64,000 nt of DNA, from assembly GCF_012927305.1 (NCBI RefSeq), contig NZ_JABBGH010000002.1, forward strand, positions 1,240,001-1,304,000, written 5' to 3'. A model generated the notes under the pieces. It was not told where the DNA came from. It worked only from the letters and a program-made list of their open reading frames with translations, and did no database searches. This document shows positions 55,001 through 62,761 of this stretch, piece by piece. This stretch comes from Hymenobacter polaris. GTDB lineage: Bacteria; Bacteroidota; Bacteroidia; Cytophagales; Hymenobacteraceae. Within the stretch, counting starts at the first letter, position 1. Each line of letters starts with the position of its first letter. The position numbers and the translations under genes were made by a program.

Positions 55001-55563
55001 GCTACTCGTACATCTACAGTGCCGATTTCAACCGCGATGGCCAGACCAACGACTTGATTTACATTCCGAAGGACGCTAACGACATCACTTTCTCGGACTT
55101 CAACTACGGCACCACCGCGAACCCGAACGTGATTACGGCGGCGCAGCAGAACGTGCTGTTCCAGAAGTTTATTGACCAGGACCCCTACCTGAGCCAGCAC
55201 CGTGGCGAGTATGCCGAGCGCAACGGCGCTACCCTGCCCTGGCGCCATCAGGTGGACTTCCGCGCCGCCCAGGACATCTTCGTTTCGGGTAAAACGCGCA
55301 ACGCCCTGCAATTCACGTTTGACGTGTTCAACTTCGGCAACCTGCTCAACCGCAACTGGGGTATCTTCCAGCAGCCCGTTGTGAGCAACGGTGCCATCCT
55401 GGCACCCACCAACGTGAGCAGCCTGGTAGAAGGCGGTACCGTGAAGCCAACCTTCCGCCTGAGCACCTACGGCGGGGCACCCATTCAGCAGTCGTTCGTG
55501 AATACTATCACCACGGCCTCGACCTACTACATGCAGATTGGCTTGCGTTACAGCTTCAACTAA
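52096..55563 (+). CDS. Oar-like TonB-dependent receptor 2
   Basis: This 1155-residue paralogue of the preceding receptor has the same order: signal peptide (MIQKVLRHLLLLVLAVG), carboxypeptidase-regulatory-like domain (SIAGTVTDQKGGELPGAT), plug (RTGPVTNISTEQLQRLP) and barrel ending LRYSFN. The first 250 nt of the two genes are nearly the same in DNA, while the barrels have diverged, especially in predicted surface loops. The pair therefore arose by tandem duplication and specialised in cargo. A strong terminator separates the two genes, so each is transcribed on its own from similar TAATTTTG promoters. No SusD or substrate gene is present. Confidence 0.9.
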   Translation: MIQKVLRHLLLLVLAVGLAHSGWAQGITTSSIAGTVTDQKGGELPGATVIAVHTPTGTQYVAPTNADGRYYIQNMRVGGPYTLKVTFVGYQDFNRSNVVLTVGQTQRIDVKLGDASTQLAEAVVVGNNPRSVLNAERTGPVTNISTEQLQRLPTIQRSLNDFLRLTPQASPTSQGAIGGGNYRQNNITVDGSDFNNNFGIGGNLPANGSPISLDALEELTVNIAPFDVRQSGFVGSAVNAVTRSGSNQVQGSLYTFYRNQNYIGKNVAADQFTINPTTVRTYGARVGGPIVKDKLFFFLSYERSTEDIPGPQNIASTTANPYGSASNVARPTAALLDSYSSYLQSTYGYATGPYQSYNFQNTNSRYLGRIDWNINNKNHLSIRYNQVNSHNPIQVSTSRSPLANYPQTRTSIFALPFANSNYFQDYNFYSGALELNSTLGTRLFNTLRLTYTNQNDPRSSNSSIFPFVDILDGSVPRTTSGTAIGGFASYSTPYTSFGYEPFTFGNLRQVETYSAVDFLSGTFGKHTLTGGVQFDLQSTKNGFQRFATSYYTYNSWSDFQNGANPVDFAITYSLLPGFQQAFPRFKTAQYSAYVQDEYAISEKFRLTYGLRAELNSYLNVQEIKTNPLIAAQSLTDGRRIDTGILPQNRVLLSPRIGFNWDVKGDRTLQLRGGSGIFTGKVPTVWIVAQSGDAGMIQVTQQYSTVGSGTNAVSPGSVFGSIPGFNQQTGVLPFSPDPAAHRPDVVPTAGTLVPSTASATDPNFRNPQAWKSALALDAKLPGGIVGTLEGTYNKDLIVAYGQNYNLVNPRSLAGASAGQPGFSDNRDFYPNAVGSKFTSPLYGNDFTPKNNPNGTPVAAGAFNPIVLSNGYKGYYWSATAQLQKSFSSGLQASLAYTRSDARVLFDGSGDQLLNTWSGTYTVNNANNPALSYANYVAPDRIVASLTYRKEYLRHLGTTISFFYSGSIQGRYSYIYSADFNRDGQTNDLIYIPKDANDITFSDFNYGTTANPNVITAAQQNVLFQKFIDQDPYLSQHRGEYAERNGATLPWRHQVDFRAAQDIFVSGKTRNALQFTFDVFNFGNLLNRNWGIFQQPVVSNGAILAPTNVSSLVEGGTVKPTFRLSTYGGAPIQQSFVNTITTASTYYMQIGLRYSFN

Positions 55564-55586
55564 GCTGCCTAGGCTAGCAAAATGCT

Positions 55587-55620
55587 AAAAATGGGCGGGG
55601 AGTAGTCCCCGCCCATTTTT
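55587..55620 (+). terminator. Intrinsic terminator of receptor 2
   Basis: A 15-bp perfect stem (55587-55601 with 55606-55620) has a 4-nt loop and ends in a T-run. Confidence 0.9.
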
Positions 55621-55666
55621 TTGCGCCTGATTTCGGGGAACTTAGCAACAAAATGTGGCCTAGGGC

Positions 55667-55696
55667 TTGTAGAAGCCAAAAGGCGCCGTACTTTTG
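55667..55696 (+). promoter_or_regulatory. Promoter of tRNA-Ala (TTG - 19 nt - TACTTTTG)
   Basis: A -33 TTG at 55667-55669 and exact -7 TACTTTTG at 55689-55696 are 19 nt apart, as in the Bacteroidetes consensus. The tRNA starts 43 nt later. Confidence 0.75.
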
Positions 55697-55739
55697 CCGA
55701 ACCAAAACGCAAACGGCGGCTTGGTAATAGCCAACAAAA

Positions 55740-55813
<74 letters not shown>

Positions 55814-55826
55814 CTCCCTTTAGGCA

Positions 55827-55857
55827 AAAAGGCCGCTAGCACTGCTAGCGGCCTTTT
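55827..55857. terminator. Terminator between tRNA-Ala and the Fur gene
   Basis: A 13-bp stem (55827-55839 with 55845-55857) with A-run and T-run on either side can end both the tRNA and the converging Fur-family gene. Confidence 0.85.
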
Positions 55858-55881
55858 CTGTTTGCGATGGCTCCTAGGGCT

Positions 55882-56319
55882 TTAGGCCTGGCACAAGTGA
55901 CAGGTACCCGAGAGCAGGAAGTCGCGGCGCTGGGCCTGGAAGCCGCCGGGCAGCTGCACGGCCGGAATGGCCACCTGGCTGAGGCAGTAGGTGTGGCCGC
56001 AGTCGGTGCATTTGAAGTGCACGTGGTTGTCGAAATGAGCCGCGGCCGAGCACTCGATGGAGCAAGCCGCGTAGCGCAGCACGTCGGTATCGTCGATGAC
56101 GCGGTGGATGAGACCCTGCTGCTCGAAACTTTTGAGGGTGCGGTAGAGGGTGATACGGTCAACGTCGGCCCCAATTTCCTGCTCAATCTCGGCGCCGGTC
56201 AAGGCGAAGCCTTTGCCCGACACGGCGGCCAGCACGGCGCGGCGCACGGGGGTTTGGCGCAGGCCGTGGCGCAGTAGGGTTTGGGCCAGGCGGTCGGGAG
56301 TGGTGGTGGTAGCGGACAT
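55882..56319 (-). CDS. Fur-family transcriptional regulator
   Basis: This 145-residue metalloregulator has an N-terminal winged helix (recognition region DRITLYRTLKSFEQQGL, residues 54-70) and a C-terminal dimerisation domain. The latter holds metal-binding HVHF (99-102) and two CxxC pairs, CTDC at 104-107 and CHLC at 140-143, which form the structural zinc site. Family members sense iron, zinc, manganese or peroxide; motifs alone do not decide. A -7 element sits 4 nt from the ATG. The tRNA-Ala gene converges on it. Confidence 0.93.
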   Translation of the reverse strand: MSATTTTPDRLAQTLLRHGLRQTPVRRAVLAAVSGKGFALTGAEIEQEIGADVDRITLYRTLKSFEQQGLIHRVIDDTDVLRYAACSIECSAAAHFDNHVHFKCTDCGHTYCLSQVAIPAVQLPGGFQAQRRDFLLSGTCHLCQA

Positions 56320-56323
56320 AAGT

Positions 56324-56331
56324 CAAAAATA
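56324..56331 (-). promoter_or_regulatory. -7 element TATTTTTG, 4 nt from the Fur ATG
   Basis: An exact TAnnTTTG match on the minus strand, 4 nt from the ATG at 56319, predicts a leaderless mRNA for the Fur-family gene. Confidence 0.6.
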
Positions 56332-56405
56332 GGGTGGCGCCGCGTACTACGCAGGTAGGCCAGGCAGCGGCAGCTACGTAGCTAGTGGGGCGCGGCCCGC
56401 TAGCG

Positions 56406-56413
56406 TACCTTTG
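56406..56413 (+). promoter_or_regulatory. -7 element TACCTTTG of the GT39 gene
   Basis: An exact TAnnTTTG match lies 48 nt before the GTG start at 56462 and is divergent from the Fur promoter. Confidence 0.6.
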
Positions 56414-56461
56414 CCAGCCCCCAGGCCGGGCGGCTGAGGTGGGTACTACTTAACACTACTT

Positions 56462-58108
56462 GTGGCAGAAACGTTGGCGCGGCGGGTTTTTGAATGGCTG
56501 GGCCAGCGGCCGGGGCTAGTGCTGCTGCTCACGCTGGCCGTGGCCCTGCCGGCGCTGCTGCTGCACCTGGGCTGGCAGCCGCTGCTGGTCGATGAGCCCA
56601 TCCGGGCGCTGGTATCGCTGGAAATGCACTACTCGGGGCGGTTTTTCGCACCTACGCTCCAGGGTTTTCCTTACTACAATAAGCCCCCGCTCTTCAACTG
56701 GCTGCTGGTGGCGCTTTACCGCCTCACGGGCCGCGCCGACGAGTGGATAGTGCGCCTGCCCACCGTGGCCGCGCTGCTGCTGTATGCAGGCGCCATTTGG
56801 CGGGTGCTGCGGCCGCAACTAGGCAGCCGGCTGGCATTCACGGTGGCCCTGGCCTTCGCCACCACGGGCCGCGTGCTGTTCTACGATTCGTTTTTGGGCC
56901 TCATCGACCTCTGGCACGCGGGCCTGACCTGGCTGGTGTTTATGGCCGTGTGGTACCTGGGGCAGCGCGGGCAGTGGGTGCGGCTATTCGTGCTCACGTA
57001 TGCGCTCACGGCAGTGGGCTTCCTGCTGAAGGGGCTGCCCTCGCTGGTGTTTCAGGCGCTGGCCCTAGGGGTGTATTGCCTGGCTACGCGGCAGGTGCGG
57101 CGCCTCTTTAGCGGGGCGCACGTGCTGGGGGTGGGGGTGCTGCTAGGGGTGCTGGGCACCTATTTTCTGCTCTATAGCCGCCAAAACTCCCTCGAAACCG
57201 CCCTGGCTACCCTTTGGGACCAGTCGAGCCAGCGCACGGTGGCCGCCCAGCCCCTGGCTGACTCGGTGCGCTACGTGCTGCTGTTTCCCTTCGATTTCGT
57301 GCGCCACTTCCTGCCCTGGACGCTGCTGGCGGTGCTGCTGCTCACGCGCCGGGCGCGGCAGGTGGTGTGGCAAGCGCCGTTTTTGCGCTACAATGCGCTG
57401 CTGTTTCTGGCGGTGCTGCCCGTGTATTGGCTCTCGCCGGCTACCATCCCGCGTTATCTCTTTATGCTGGTGCCGCTGGGCTTGACGGTAGTTATTCCGC
57501 TGTACCGGCCCGCGCAACTGGCCGGCGCCTGGCCCGCGCGCTGGCTCGATGCGGCGCTGCTGCTGCTACTGGCCTGCACGGCGCTAGCGCCGCTGGTGCC
57601 CGCGCTTAAAGCAGTGGCCCCTGCCCTAGGGGCCACGGGCGCCAGCATGGCCAGCCAGCTGCGGGGCGTGCCCACCTACTGGCTGCCGGGGCTGCTGCTG
57701 AGCGCGGGGCTGGCCGGGCTAGCGTACCTGTTCTACCGCTTGCCCGACTACCGGCTGCTGCTGCTGAGCTATTTTTTGCTGGTGCTGCGGCTGAGCTTTG
57801 ATATTTACGTGTTTCCGGCCCGCCTGGCTACGTCGCCCGAAGTGGCGTATCGCACCGCCGCCGTGCGCGTGGGCCGCGAAACCAGGGGGCGCCCGCTGGT
57901 GCTGTGGCCCGGCGCCCAGCTCGACAATGTAGAGGCCTACTACATTGCCCGCGAGCGGGGCCAAACGCTGGCTACCGGCCGGCTGCCGCCGCACCCCGGC
58001 ACCCTTTACCTGGCCGAAGCCGGGCAGCTCGCGGGCCAGCATTGCCGCCTGCTCGACGAGTTCACCATCGACCGGGGCCTGGTTTTCCAGTTGGTGGAGT
58101 TTCCGTAA
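56462..58108 (+). CDS. ArnT-like GT39 membrane glycosyltransferase
   Basis: This 548-residue membrane protein has about 12 transmembrane segments. The first periplasmic loop has LLVDEPIRAL, with the Asp-Glu pair of PMT/ArnT enzymes, and the second loop YYNKPPLFNW, close to the ArnT pattern H/N-KPP-L-x-Y/N-W. Such enzymes move a sugar from a polyprenyl phosphate onto lipid A or protein in the periplasm. The start is GTG at 56462. The flippase-like gene follows 88 nt later; a deacetylase and GT2 lie in opposite orientation further on. Confidence 0.88.
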   Translation: MAETLARRVFEWLGQRPGLVLLLTLAVALPALLLHLGWQPLLVDEPIRALVSLEMHYSGRFFAPTLQGFPYYNKPPLFNWLLVALYRLTGRADEWIVRLPTVAALLLYAGAIWRVLRPQLGSRLAFTVALAFATTGRVLFYDSFLGLIDLWHAGLTWLVFMAVWYLGQRGQWVRLFVLTYALTAVGFLLKGLPSLVFQALALGVYCLATRQVRRLFSGAHVLGVGVLLGVLGTYFLLYSRQNSLETALATLWDQSSQRTVAAQPLADSVRYVLLFPFDFVRHFLPWTLLAVLLLTRRARQVVWQAPFLRYNALLFLAVLPVYWLSPATIPRYLFMLVPLGLTVVIPLYRPAQLAGAWPARWLDAALLLLLACTALAPLVPALKAVAPALGATGASMASQLRGVPTYWLPGLLLSAGLAGLAYLFYRLPDYRLLLLSYFLLVLRLSFDIYVFPARLATSPEVAYRTAAVRVGRETRGRPLVLWPGAQLDNVEAYYIARERGQTLATGRLPPHPGTLYLAEAGQLAGQHCRLLDEFTIDRGLVFQLVEFP

Positions 58109-58196
58109 CCCCAAGCTCTTGCCTGGGAAGGCAGTATCAGCGGCCGCCCAGGGCCGCCGCCTCATCCTGCCTGCCGAAGCCTAGGGCACTGCACTT

Positions 58197-59129
58197 ATGG
58201 TTGCTACCGATACAAACGACCCGCCACCCGCCGCGCCCGCTGCCCCCTGGCGGCGCCCCGCGGCGCTGCTGCTCAAGCTGGCGTTTATGGCCGGGGCGCT
58301 GTGGCTGGTGGCCCGGCACCTCGACCTGCCGGCCCTGGCCCGCACCCTGCGCGGCGCCCGGCCGGGCTGGCTGGCGCTAGCGGCGGGGTTGTTTACGGCG
58401 TCCAAGCTGCTGTCGTCGGTGCGGCTCAACCGGTTTTTTGGAGTAGTTGGCATTTCGCTGAGCGAGGGTTACAACCTGCGGCTGTATTGGCTGGGCATGT
58501 TTTACAACCTGTTTTTGCCGGGCGGCATCGGGGGCGATGGCTACAAGGTGTATTTGCTGGGCCGGCAGTTTCCGGGGCGGCGCGCGCTCATCTTTCGCGC
58601 CCTGCTGCTGGACAGGCTCAGCGGCATGGTAGCGCTGCTGGTGCTGCTGGCCCTACTGGCCGCCGTGCCCGCCGCCGAACTGCAGCTGGCGGGCGCCGGA
58701 GGCCTTGGGCTGGCGCTGCCGCCCTGGTGGCGGGCAGTGCCCCTAGGGCTGCTGCCGCTGGGGGTGGCGCTCAGCTACGGGCTGGGGTGCTGGGTTTTTA
58801 GCGAGTTTCGGGGGGCGTTTGGGCGCACTTCGTGGCAGGCGCTGGGGGTGCAGGGGGCGCAGGTGCTGTGCGCCTGGGCGCTGCTGGCGGCCCTAGGGGC
58901 GGCGGGCGGCCCGGTGCTGCCCTACCTGCTGGTGTTCCTGGCGTCCAGCATCGCGGCGGTGTTGCCGCTCACCATCGGGGGCCTGGGCGCCCGCGAGCTG
59001 ACTTTTTTGTACGGCGCCAAGCTCTTCGCCCTCAGCGCCCCGGTGGCCGTGAGCATAAGCGTACTATTCTACGTCATCACGGCCCTGGTGAGCCTGGTGG
59101 GCGCCTGGGTGCGGGTGGAGCAAAAGTAG
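58197..59129 (+). CDS. Flippase-like (LPG synthase TM-domain) membrane protein
   Basis: This 310-residue protein has about eight transmembrane segments and the signature of the UPF0104/AglD/YbhN group: GYNLRLYWLGMFYNLFLPGGIGGDGYK, whose glycine-rich part lies near residues 99-121, and LTIGGLGARELTF near 260. The family covers the flippase domain of MprF and stand-alone membrane proteins suspected to move lipids or lipid-linked sugars. It is placed after the GT39 gene in the same direction, which fits a job in presenting a lipid-linked sugar. The ATG at 58197 is used. Confidence 0.85.
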   Translation: MVATDTNDPPPAAPAAPWRRPAALLLKLAFMAGALWLVARHLDLPALARTLRGARPGWLALAAGLFTASKLLSSVRLNRFFGVVGISLSEGYNLRLYWLGMFYNLFLPGGIGGDGYKVYLLGRQFPGRRALIFRALLLDRLSGMVALLVLLALLAAVPAAELQLAGAGGLGLALPPWWRAVPLGLLPLGVALSYGLGCWVFSEFRGAFGRTSWQALGVQGAQVLCAWALLAALGAAGGPVLPYLLVFLASSIAAVLPLTIGGLGARELTFLYGAKLFALSAPVAVSISVLFYVITALVSLVGAWVRVEQK

Positions 59130-59130
59130 C

Positions 59131-59916
59131 TTACTGGCCCGGTAGCTGCCAGGTTTTGGGCAGGTAAGTGGCGGGCGAGGCAGCCGGTAGGAAAACCCGC
59201 GCCGTATCTACCAAGCTCAGCGTCAGCCGGCGGCCGTCGAGGGTGCGGTAGGCTAGGCGCACGAAGCCGAGCTGCGGGTGGTAGTAGCTGTCGAGGCTGG
59301 AAGTACCCACTGGGCAACTAGCTTGGGCCCGCACCAGCCAGCAGGTGAGGGGGCCAAGCGGGGTAGCAAGTAGTTGCTGGCCTAGGGTCTGGTAAGCGTA
59401 GGTAACATGGATTTCGCCTCGCCAAACAGCCCACTTGGGGTCGGCCCACTGGCTACCCACGGCCAGGTGCCAGGGCCAGCGCTGGCCTTGCCGAGCTGGC
59501 AGCTTAATGTAAGGGAATGGGCTTAGCTCCAGGATGCGGTACCTGCCATCGCGCGGCGGATGTAGCCACAACGTGCTGTCATTTTCTATGACCCCTGGAA
59601 AAGCAACGGGCTCAGCATTGGCCCCATAGCTGTAGCTAGTTTTCCATTGACGGAACCAATGACTAAGGCTATCGTCACCTGCCTCAAAAAAAGGAAAATG
59701 AGACAGGGTGCCGTAGGTAGTAATGGCTATGGTATCGACTAGAAAAGGCCGGGTGGCCACCACGCCAAAATGCTCGACCCGGTAGGTAAGCCGGTGGCCC
59801 CGCGTCTTGAACGTCTTACCTGGCAGCCACTCGTGCGGCGGCGCTTGACAGGCGCCAAGTAGCCCGGCCGCCAGCCAAAGGTGAGCCGCGCGGGGCCGGA
59901 AATAGTGGGGAAGCAT
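59131..59916 (-). CDS. Lipoprotein of unknown function
   Basis: This 261-residue protein has a lipoprotein signal ending in LLGACQ (Cys23) and a Trp- and Tyr-rich beta-type mature region (WHLAVGSQWADPKWAVWRGE). I recognise no family. The ATG 59916 fits the lipobox. It converges on the flippase-like gene with only one nucleotide between the stop codons. Being next to the envelope-sugar genes may be coincidence. Confidence 0.65.
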   Translation of the reverse strand: MLPHYFRPRAAHLWLAAGLLGACQAPPHEWLPGKTFKTRGHRLTYRVEHFGVVATRPFLVDTIAITTYGTLSHFPFFEAGDDSLSHWFRQWKTSYSYGANAEPVAFPGVIENDSTLWLHPPRDGRYRILELSPFPYIKLPARQGQRWPWHLAVGSQWADPKWAVWRGEIHVTYAYQTLGQQLLATPLGPLTCWLVRAQASCPVGTSSLDSYYHPQLGFVRLAYRTLDGRRLTLSLVDTARVFLPAASPATYLPKTWQLPGQ

Positions 59917-60044
59917 GGCACAAGGTAGGCCGCTACCAAACTGCGGCGCTGCATAACTCATAGCTCGCCGCCCAGCTCGCGCAACGGCCCTAGGGGTGGC
60001 GGGTGGCTAGAGCTGCCCGGCGCGTGGGTGCGAGTAGGGAAATC

Positions 60045-60767
60045 TTAGCGCGCCGCCAGTTGAATAAGCAGGCGCTGCGCTGCGGTCAGCAGGATGTCCT
60101 GCTGAAAATCAAGTTGGTCGGAGCTAATAGCTAGCTCCCGCAGGCCAGCTACCAACTGGATGAGTGCCGCCAGACGACTATCAGCGGCGGCCGGGTCAAA
60201 GGCTTCGCCGCTCCGGTAGCCAATGTTTGGTTGTACGGTACTAATTAGCAGCCTGGTGCCATCGACGCGTAGCGGTTCTTGCACGGGGTAGCGCATTTGG
60301 GCCAGGGCGACGCTGCACACATCAACCAAGGCCTGGGCCAGCTGTGGCGGAAGCAGTAGCTGGCGCGTCGCAATGGCAGCGCTGTCGAGGCGAGCAGCGC
60401 GTGGGGATGGCGGCTTCACTGTCGCACCCTGCCCATGGAGGACGCCAAGGTTGGCTGGCGCGCCGGGAGCCGAAGCCTGCCAAATACTACGCTTGGCCAG
60501 GCGATAAGTCAATAAATAGGTGGGACCGGTGCGCTCGATGGTCAGCGAGTATTCGGGCGCGAAGGAAGGCAGCACCACTACCTGCACCAGTGCCTGCGCG
60601 GCTTTGTCTGGCAGCAGCAGGTGCCGGATGGTGCCGCGGTAGCGGAGCTGGTCGTCGCCTAGGGCTAGTGCGCTGCGCGGTGGCACCAAATGGTCGTCGA
60701 AAGTAGGCGCCTGCGCCCGCGCTACGCTGGCTGCCAGCCAACCACCTAAGAAAAGCAGATGCCTCAT
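60045..60767 (-). CDS. Secreted protein of unknown function
   Basis: This 240-residue protein has a signal peptide (MRHLLFLGGWLAASVARAQ). The mature part shows two similar beta/alpha halves around RHLLLPDKAAQALVQVVVL and RQLLLPPQLAQALVDVCSV, possibly a duplicated unit. There is no motif of a known enzyme. The start 23 nt after the YdjC-like deacetylase stop makes a shared operon likely. The two similar LLLP-x-AQALV segments are the only internal feature worth noting. Confidence 0.65.
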   Translation of the reverse strand: MRHLLFLGGWLAASVARAQAPTFDDHLVPPRSALALGDDQLRYRGTIRHLLLPDKAAQALVQVVVLPSFAPEYSLTIERTGPTYLLTYRLAKRSIWQASAPGAPANLGVLHGQGATVKPPSPRAARLDSAAIATRQLLLPPQLAQALVDVCSVALAQMRYPVQEPLRVDGTRLLISTVQPNIGYRSGEAFDPAAADSRLAALIQLVAGLRELAISSDQLDFQQDILLTAAQRLLIQLAAR

Positions 60768-60790
60768 GCCGCGAAGTAAGCGGCCGCCGC

Positions 60791-61591
60791 TTATAGCGCC
60801 GCGTAGCTCACCAATTCGCCGCCTAGCTCGCGCAGCAGCCCTAGGGCCTGACCGCCGCGCCAAAACTCGTACTCCGGCACGCGCATCAGCGGCGAGCCGG
60901 GCCGCTCGCTCAGGCCAGGGTGGCTCATAAATTCCACTACCTCGGCCTGCCGAAACGCGGCCGCCACGCCCCGCCGGAAGCCCGCCGCGCTGGCCGGCTC
61001 GGTCGAGAACGTGCTGACCAGTGCGCCCGGCGTAGCAAATGGCCCTAGGGCCTGGCGGCTGCTGGCGGCAAAGGCGCGCAGCACCAGCCCGCGCCCATCG
61101 AGCCGGCCGGCGGCCGTGAGGCGGCGCACCCGGCCCACGCCCAACTCGCGCAAGATGCCCAGCAGCGCGGGCCCCAGCAGCGGATACTGGTGCAGGTGCT
61201 GGTGGCTATCGGCGTGGGTGGGGGCCAGGCCCGCGGCCACTAGGCGGCGCAGCTGGGCGACTACTTCGGTTTTTAGCTCCTGGCGGCGCACCTGGCCGCG
61301 CAAGTAGCGCTGCCACAACTGGCTAGAGGAATAAAACTGCCCGTCGGCATCAACCAGCGAGGGCACGGCCGAAGCGGCACTCAGCGGCGGGCCGGCATTG
61401 AGGGTGAGGTGCAGGCCCACCGAAAAAGCTGGTGAAACCAGCCCGGCCAGCGCTCGCAGGTCGGCAGCGGTGGCGAAGTTGGCCATCACGGTGGTGCTAC
61501 TCACCCGCCCGGCCGCGCCCAGCTCCAGAATGGCCTGGGTGGCGGGCGCGTCCCAGCCGAAATCGTCGCAGTTGATGATGAGCTTCTTCAA
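60791..61591 (-). CDS. YdjC/ChbG/HpnK-family carbohydrate deacetylase
   Basis: This 266-residue protein has the metal and catalytic residues of the YdjC family: NCDDFGW (Asp-Asp), GLHLTL, HADSHQHLH and SHPG. These enzymes remove N-acetyl groups from sugars such as chitobiose (ChbG) or hopanoid-linked GlcNAc (HpnK). No signal peptide is present, so it works in the cytoplasm. There is no ATG near the N-terminus. A TTG at 61591 gives MKKLIIN-type sequence, the normal beginning of the family, so I chose it over the TTG at 61612. The GT2 gene lies 137 nt upstream on the same strand. Confidence 0.88.
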   Translation of the reverse strand: MKKLIINCDDFGWDAPATQAILELGAAGRVSSTTVMANFATAADLRALAGLVSPAFSVGLHLTLNAGPPLSAASAVPSLVDADGQFYSSSQLWQRYLRGQVRRQELKTEVVAQLRRLVAAGLAPTHADSHQHLHQYPLLGPALLGILRELGVGRVRRLTAAGRLDGRGLVLRAFAASSRQALGPFATPGALVSTFSTEPASAAGFRRGVAAAFRQAEVVEFMSHPGLSERPGSPLMRVPEYEFWRGGQALGLLRELGGELVSYAAL

Positions 61592-61728
61592 GGAGCAGGT
61601 AGGAAGTAGCAACTAATTGCGGGGGCAAAAGCAGAAGTAGGGGTGGGGCTGGCCCCCGCCCGTCGTCCGCGCCAGCCGGCAAATAACCGTTCAACTGCAA
61701 GCAGGGGCGTACCCCGCCCGGCCCCAAG

Positions 61729-62748
61729 CTACGCTACTGGCTCATAGGCCGCTGCCGACGCCGCCAGCTGCCTGATAATGTAGGGCTTGCGCGAGGGACG
61801 CGAGTAGTAGTTGTACATGCCGATTTCGGCCAGCACCCCGAAGCAGAGCAGGAAGAGGCCCGCCATCAGCAGGAATAAGCTGAAAATGAATTCCAGGGGG
61901 TAGTGCGCCTCGATATTGAGCCCGAAGAACAGCGAGCGCACCAGAAACTGCCCCGCAATGACGCCACCCACCAGCAGGCACAGCAGCCCCGCCAACCCAA
62001 ACAGCCGAAACGGCTTGCGCCCGTGCACAATAAAGAAGCGCAGGATGAACAGGTCGAGAATGACGTAGAAGAGCTTGCTGAGCTTGTAGTTGCTCTGGCC
62101 AAACTGCCGCTCGTGAATTTCAATCGGGAACTCGCAGTAGCGCAGGCCCTTGCGCGCCACCAGCGCCCCTAGGAAGCGGTGGGCATCGCCGAGCATCTCC
62201 ACGTTTTTCAGCAAGTAGCTGCGGTAGGCCTTGTAAGTGGCTCCGAAGTAGCGCAACTGCACCCCCGACAGGCGCCGGATGATGCCGTGCGCCGTGGTGG
62301 CGAGCGCCGTGGCCACGGCGCCCTCGGGCCGCTTGGCCTTGGCGCCGCCCACCATGTCGTAGCCCGCGTTGATGAGGCTGATAAACTGAGGGATGTAGGC
62401 CGGGTCGTGCTGCAAGTCGCCGTCCATCGCAATAATGACTTCGCCCTGGGCCTGGGCAAAGCCGGCCCGCAGCCCAATAGTCTGGCCGTAGTTGCCGGCC
62501 AGGTCGATGACCACCAGGCTGGGCTCGCGGCTAGCCAGCTCCTGCATAATGCGCCAGCTCTCGTCGCGGCTGCCGTCGTTCACCAGTATTAGCTCGTAGC
62601 GGTAGTGGTGCTGCTGCATCACGGCCGCCACGCGGGCCACCAGTTGGGCTACCGTATCGGCCTCGTTGTAGAGCGGGGCCACTACCGAGATGAGGCCCGA
62701 ATAAGCCGTGTTGGCAGTAGGAACAGCGAGAGGCGGCATGGCAGACAT
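61729..62748 (-). CDS. GtrB/ArnC-like GT2 glycosyltransferase
   Basis: This 339-residue protein has a GT-A domain with VAPLYNEAD, ILVNDGSRD and the metal-binding MDGDLQHDP, and two C-terminal transmembrane helices (residues 255-275 and 290-315). These are the hallmark of polyprenyl-phosphate glycosyltransferases such as GtrB and ArnC, and distinguish it from the DPM1-like enzyme at 9976-10701. The cytoplasmic domain would load a sugar onto undecaprenyl phosphate. It is followed on the same strand by the YdjC-type deacetylase. A -7 element lies 5 nt from the ATG. Confidence 0.93.
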   Translation of the reverse strand: MSAMPPLAVPTANTAYSGLISVVAPLYNEADTVAQLVARVAAVMQQHHYRYELILVNDGSRDESWRIMQELASREPSLVVIDLAGNYGQTIGLRAGFAQAQGEVIIAMDGDLQHDPAYIPQFISLINAGYDMVGGAKAKRPEGAVATALATTAHGIIRRLSGVQLRYFGATYKAYRSYLLKNVEMLGDAHRFLGALVARKGLRYCEFPIEIHERQFGQSNYKLSKLFYVILDLFILRFFIVHGRKPFRLFGLAGLLCLLVGGVIAGQFLVRSLFFGLNIEAHYPLEFIFSLFLLMAGLFLLCFGVLAEIGMYNYYSRPSRKPYIIRQLAASAAAYEPVA

Positions 62749-62753
62749 AGCTG

Positions 62754-62761
62754 CAAAGGTA
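62754..62761 (-). promoter_or_regulatory. -7 element TACCTTTG, 5 nt from the GT2 ATG
   Basis: An exact TAnnTTTG match on the minus strand, 5 nt from the ATG at 62748, predicts a leaderless mRNA for the GT2 gene. Confidence 0.6.
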
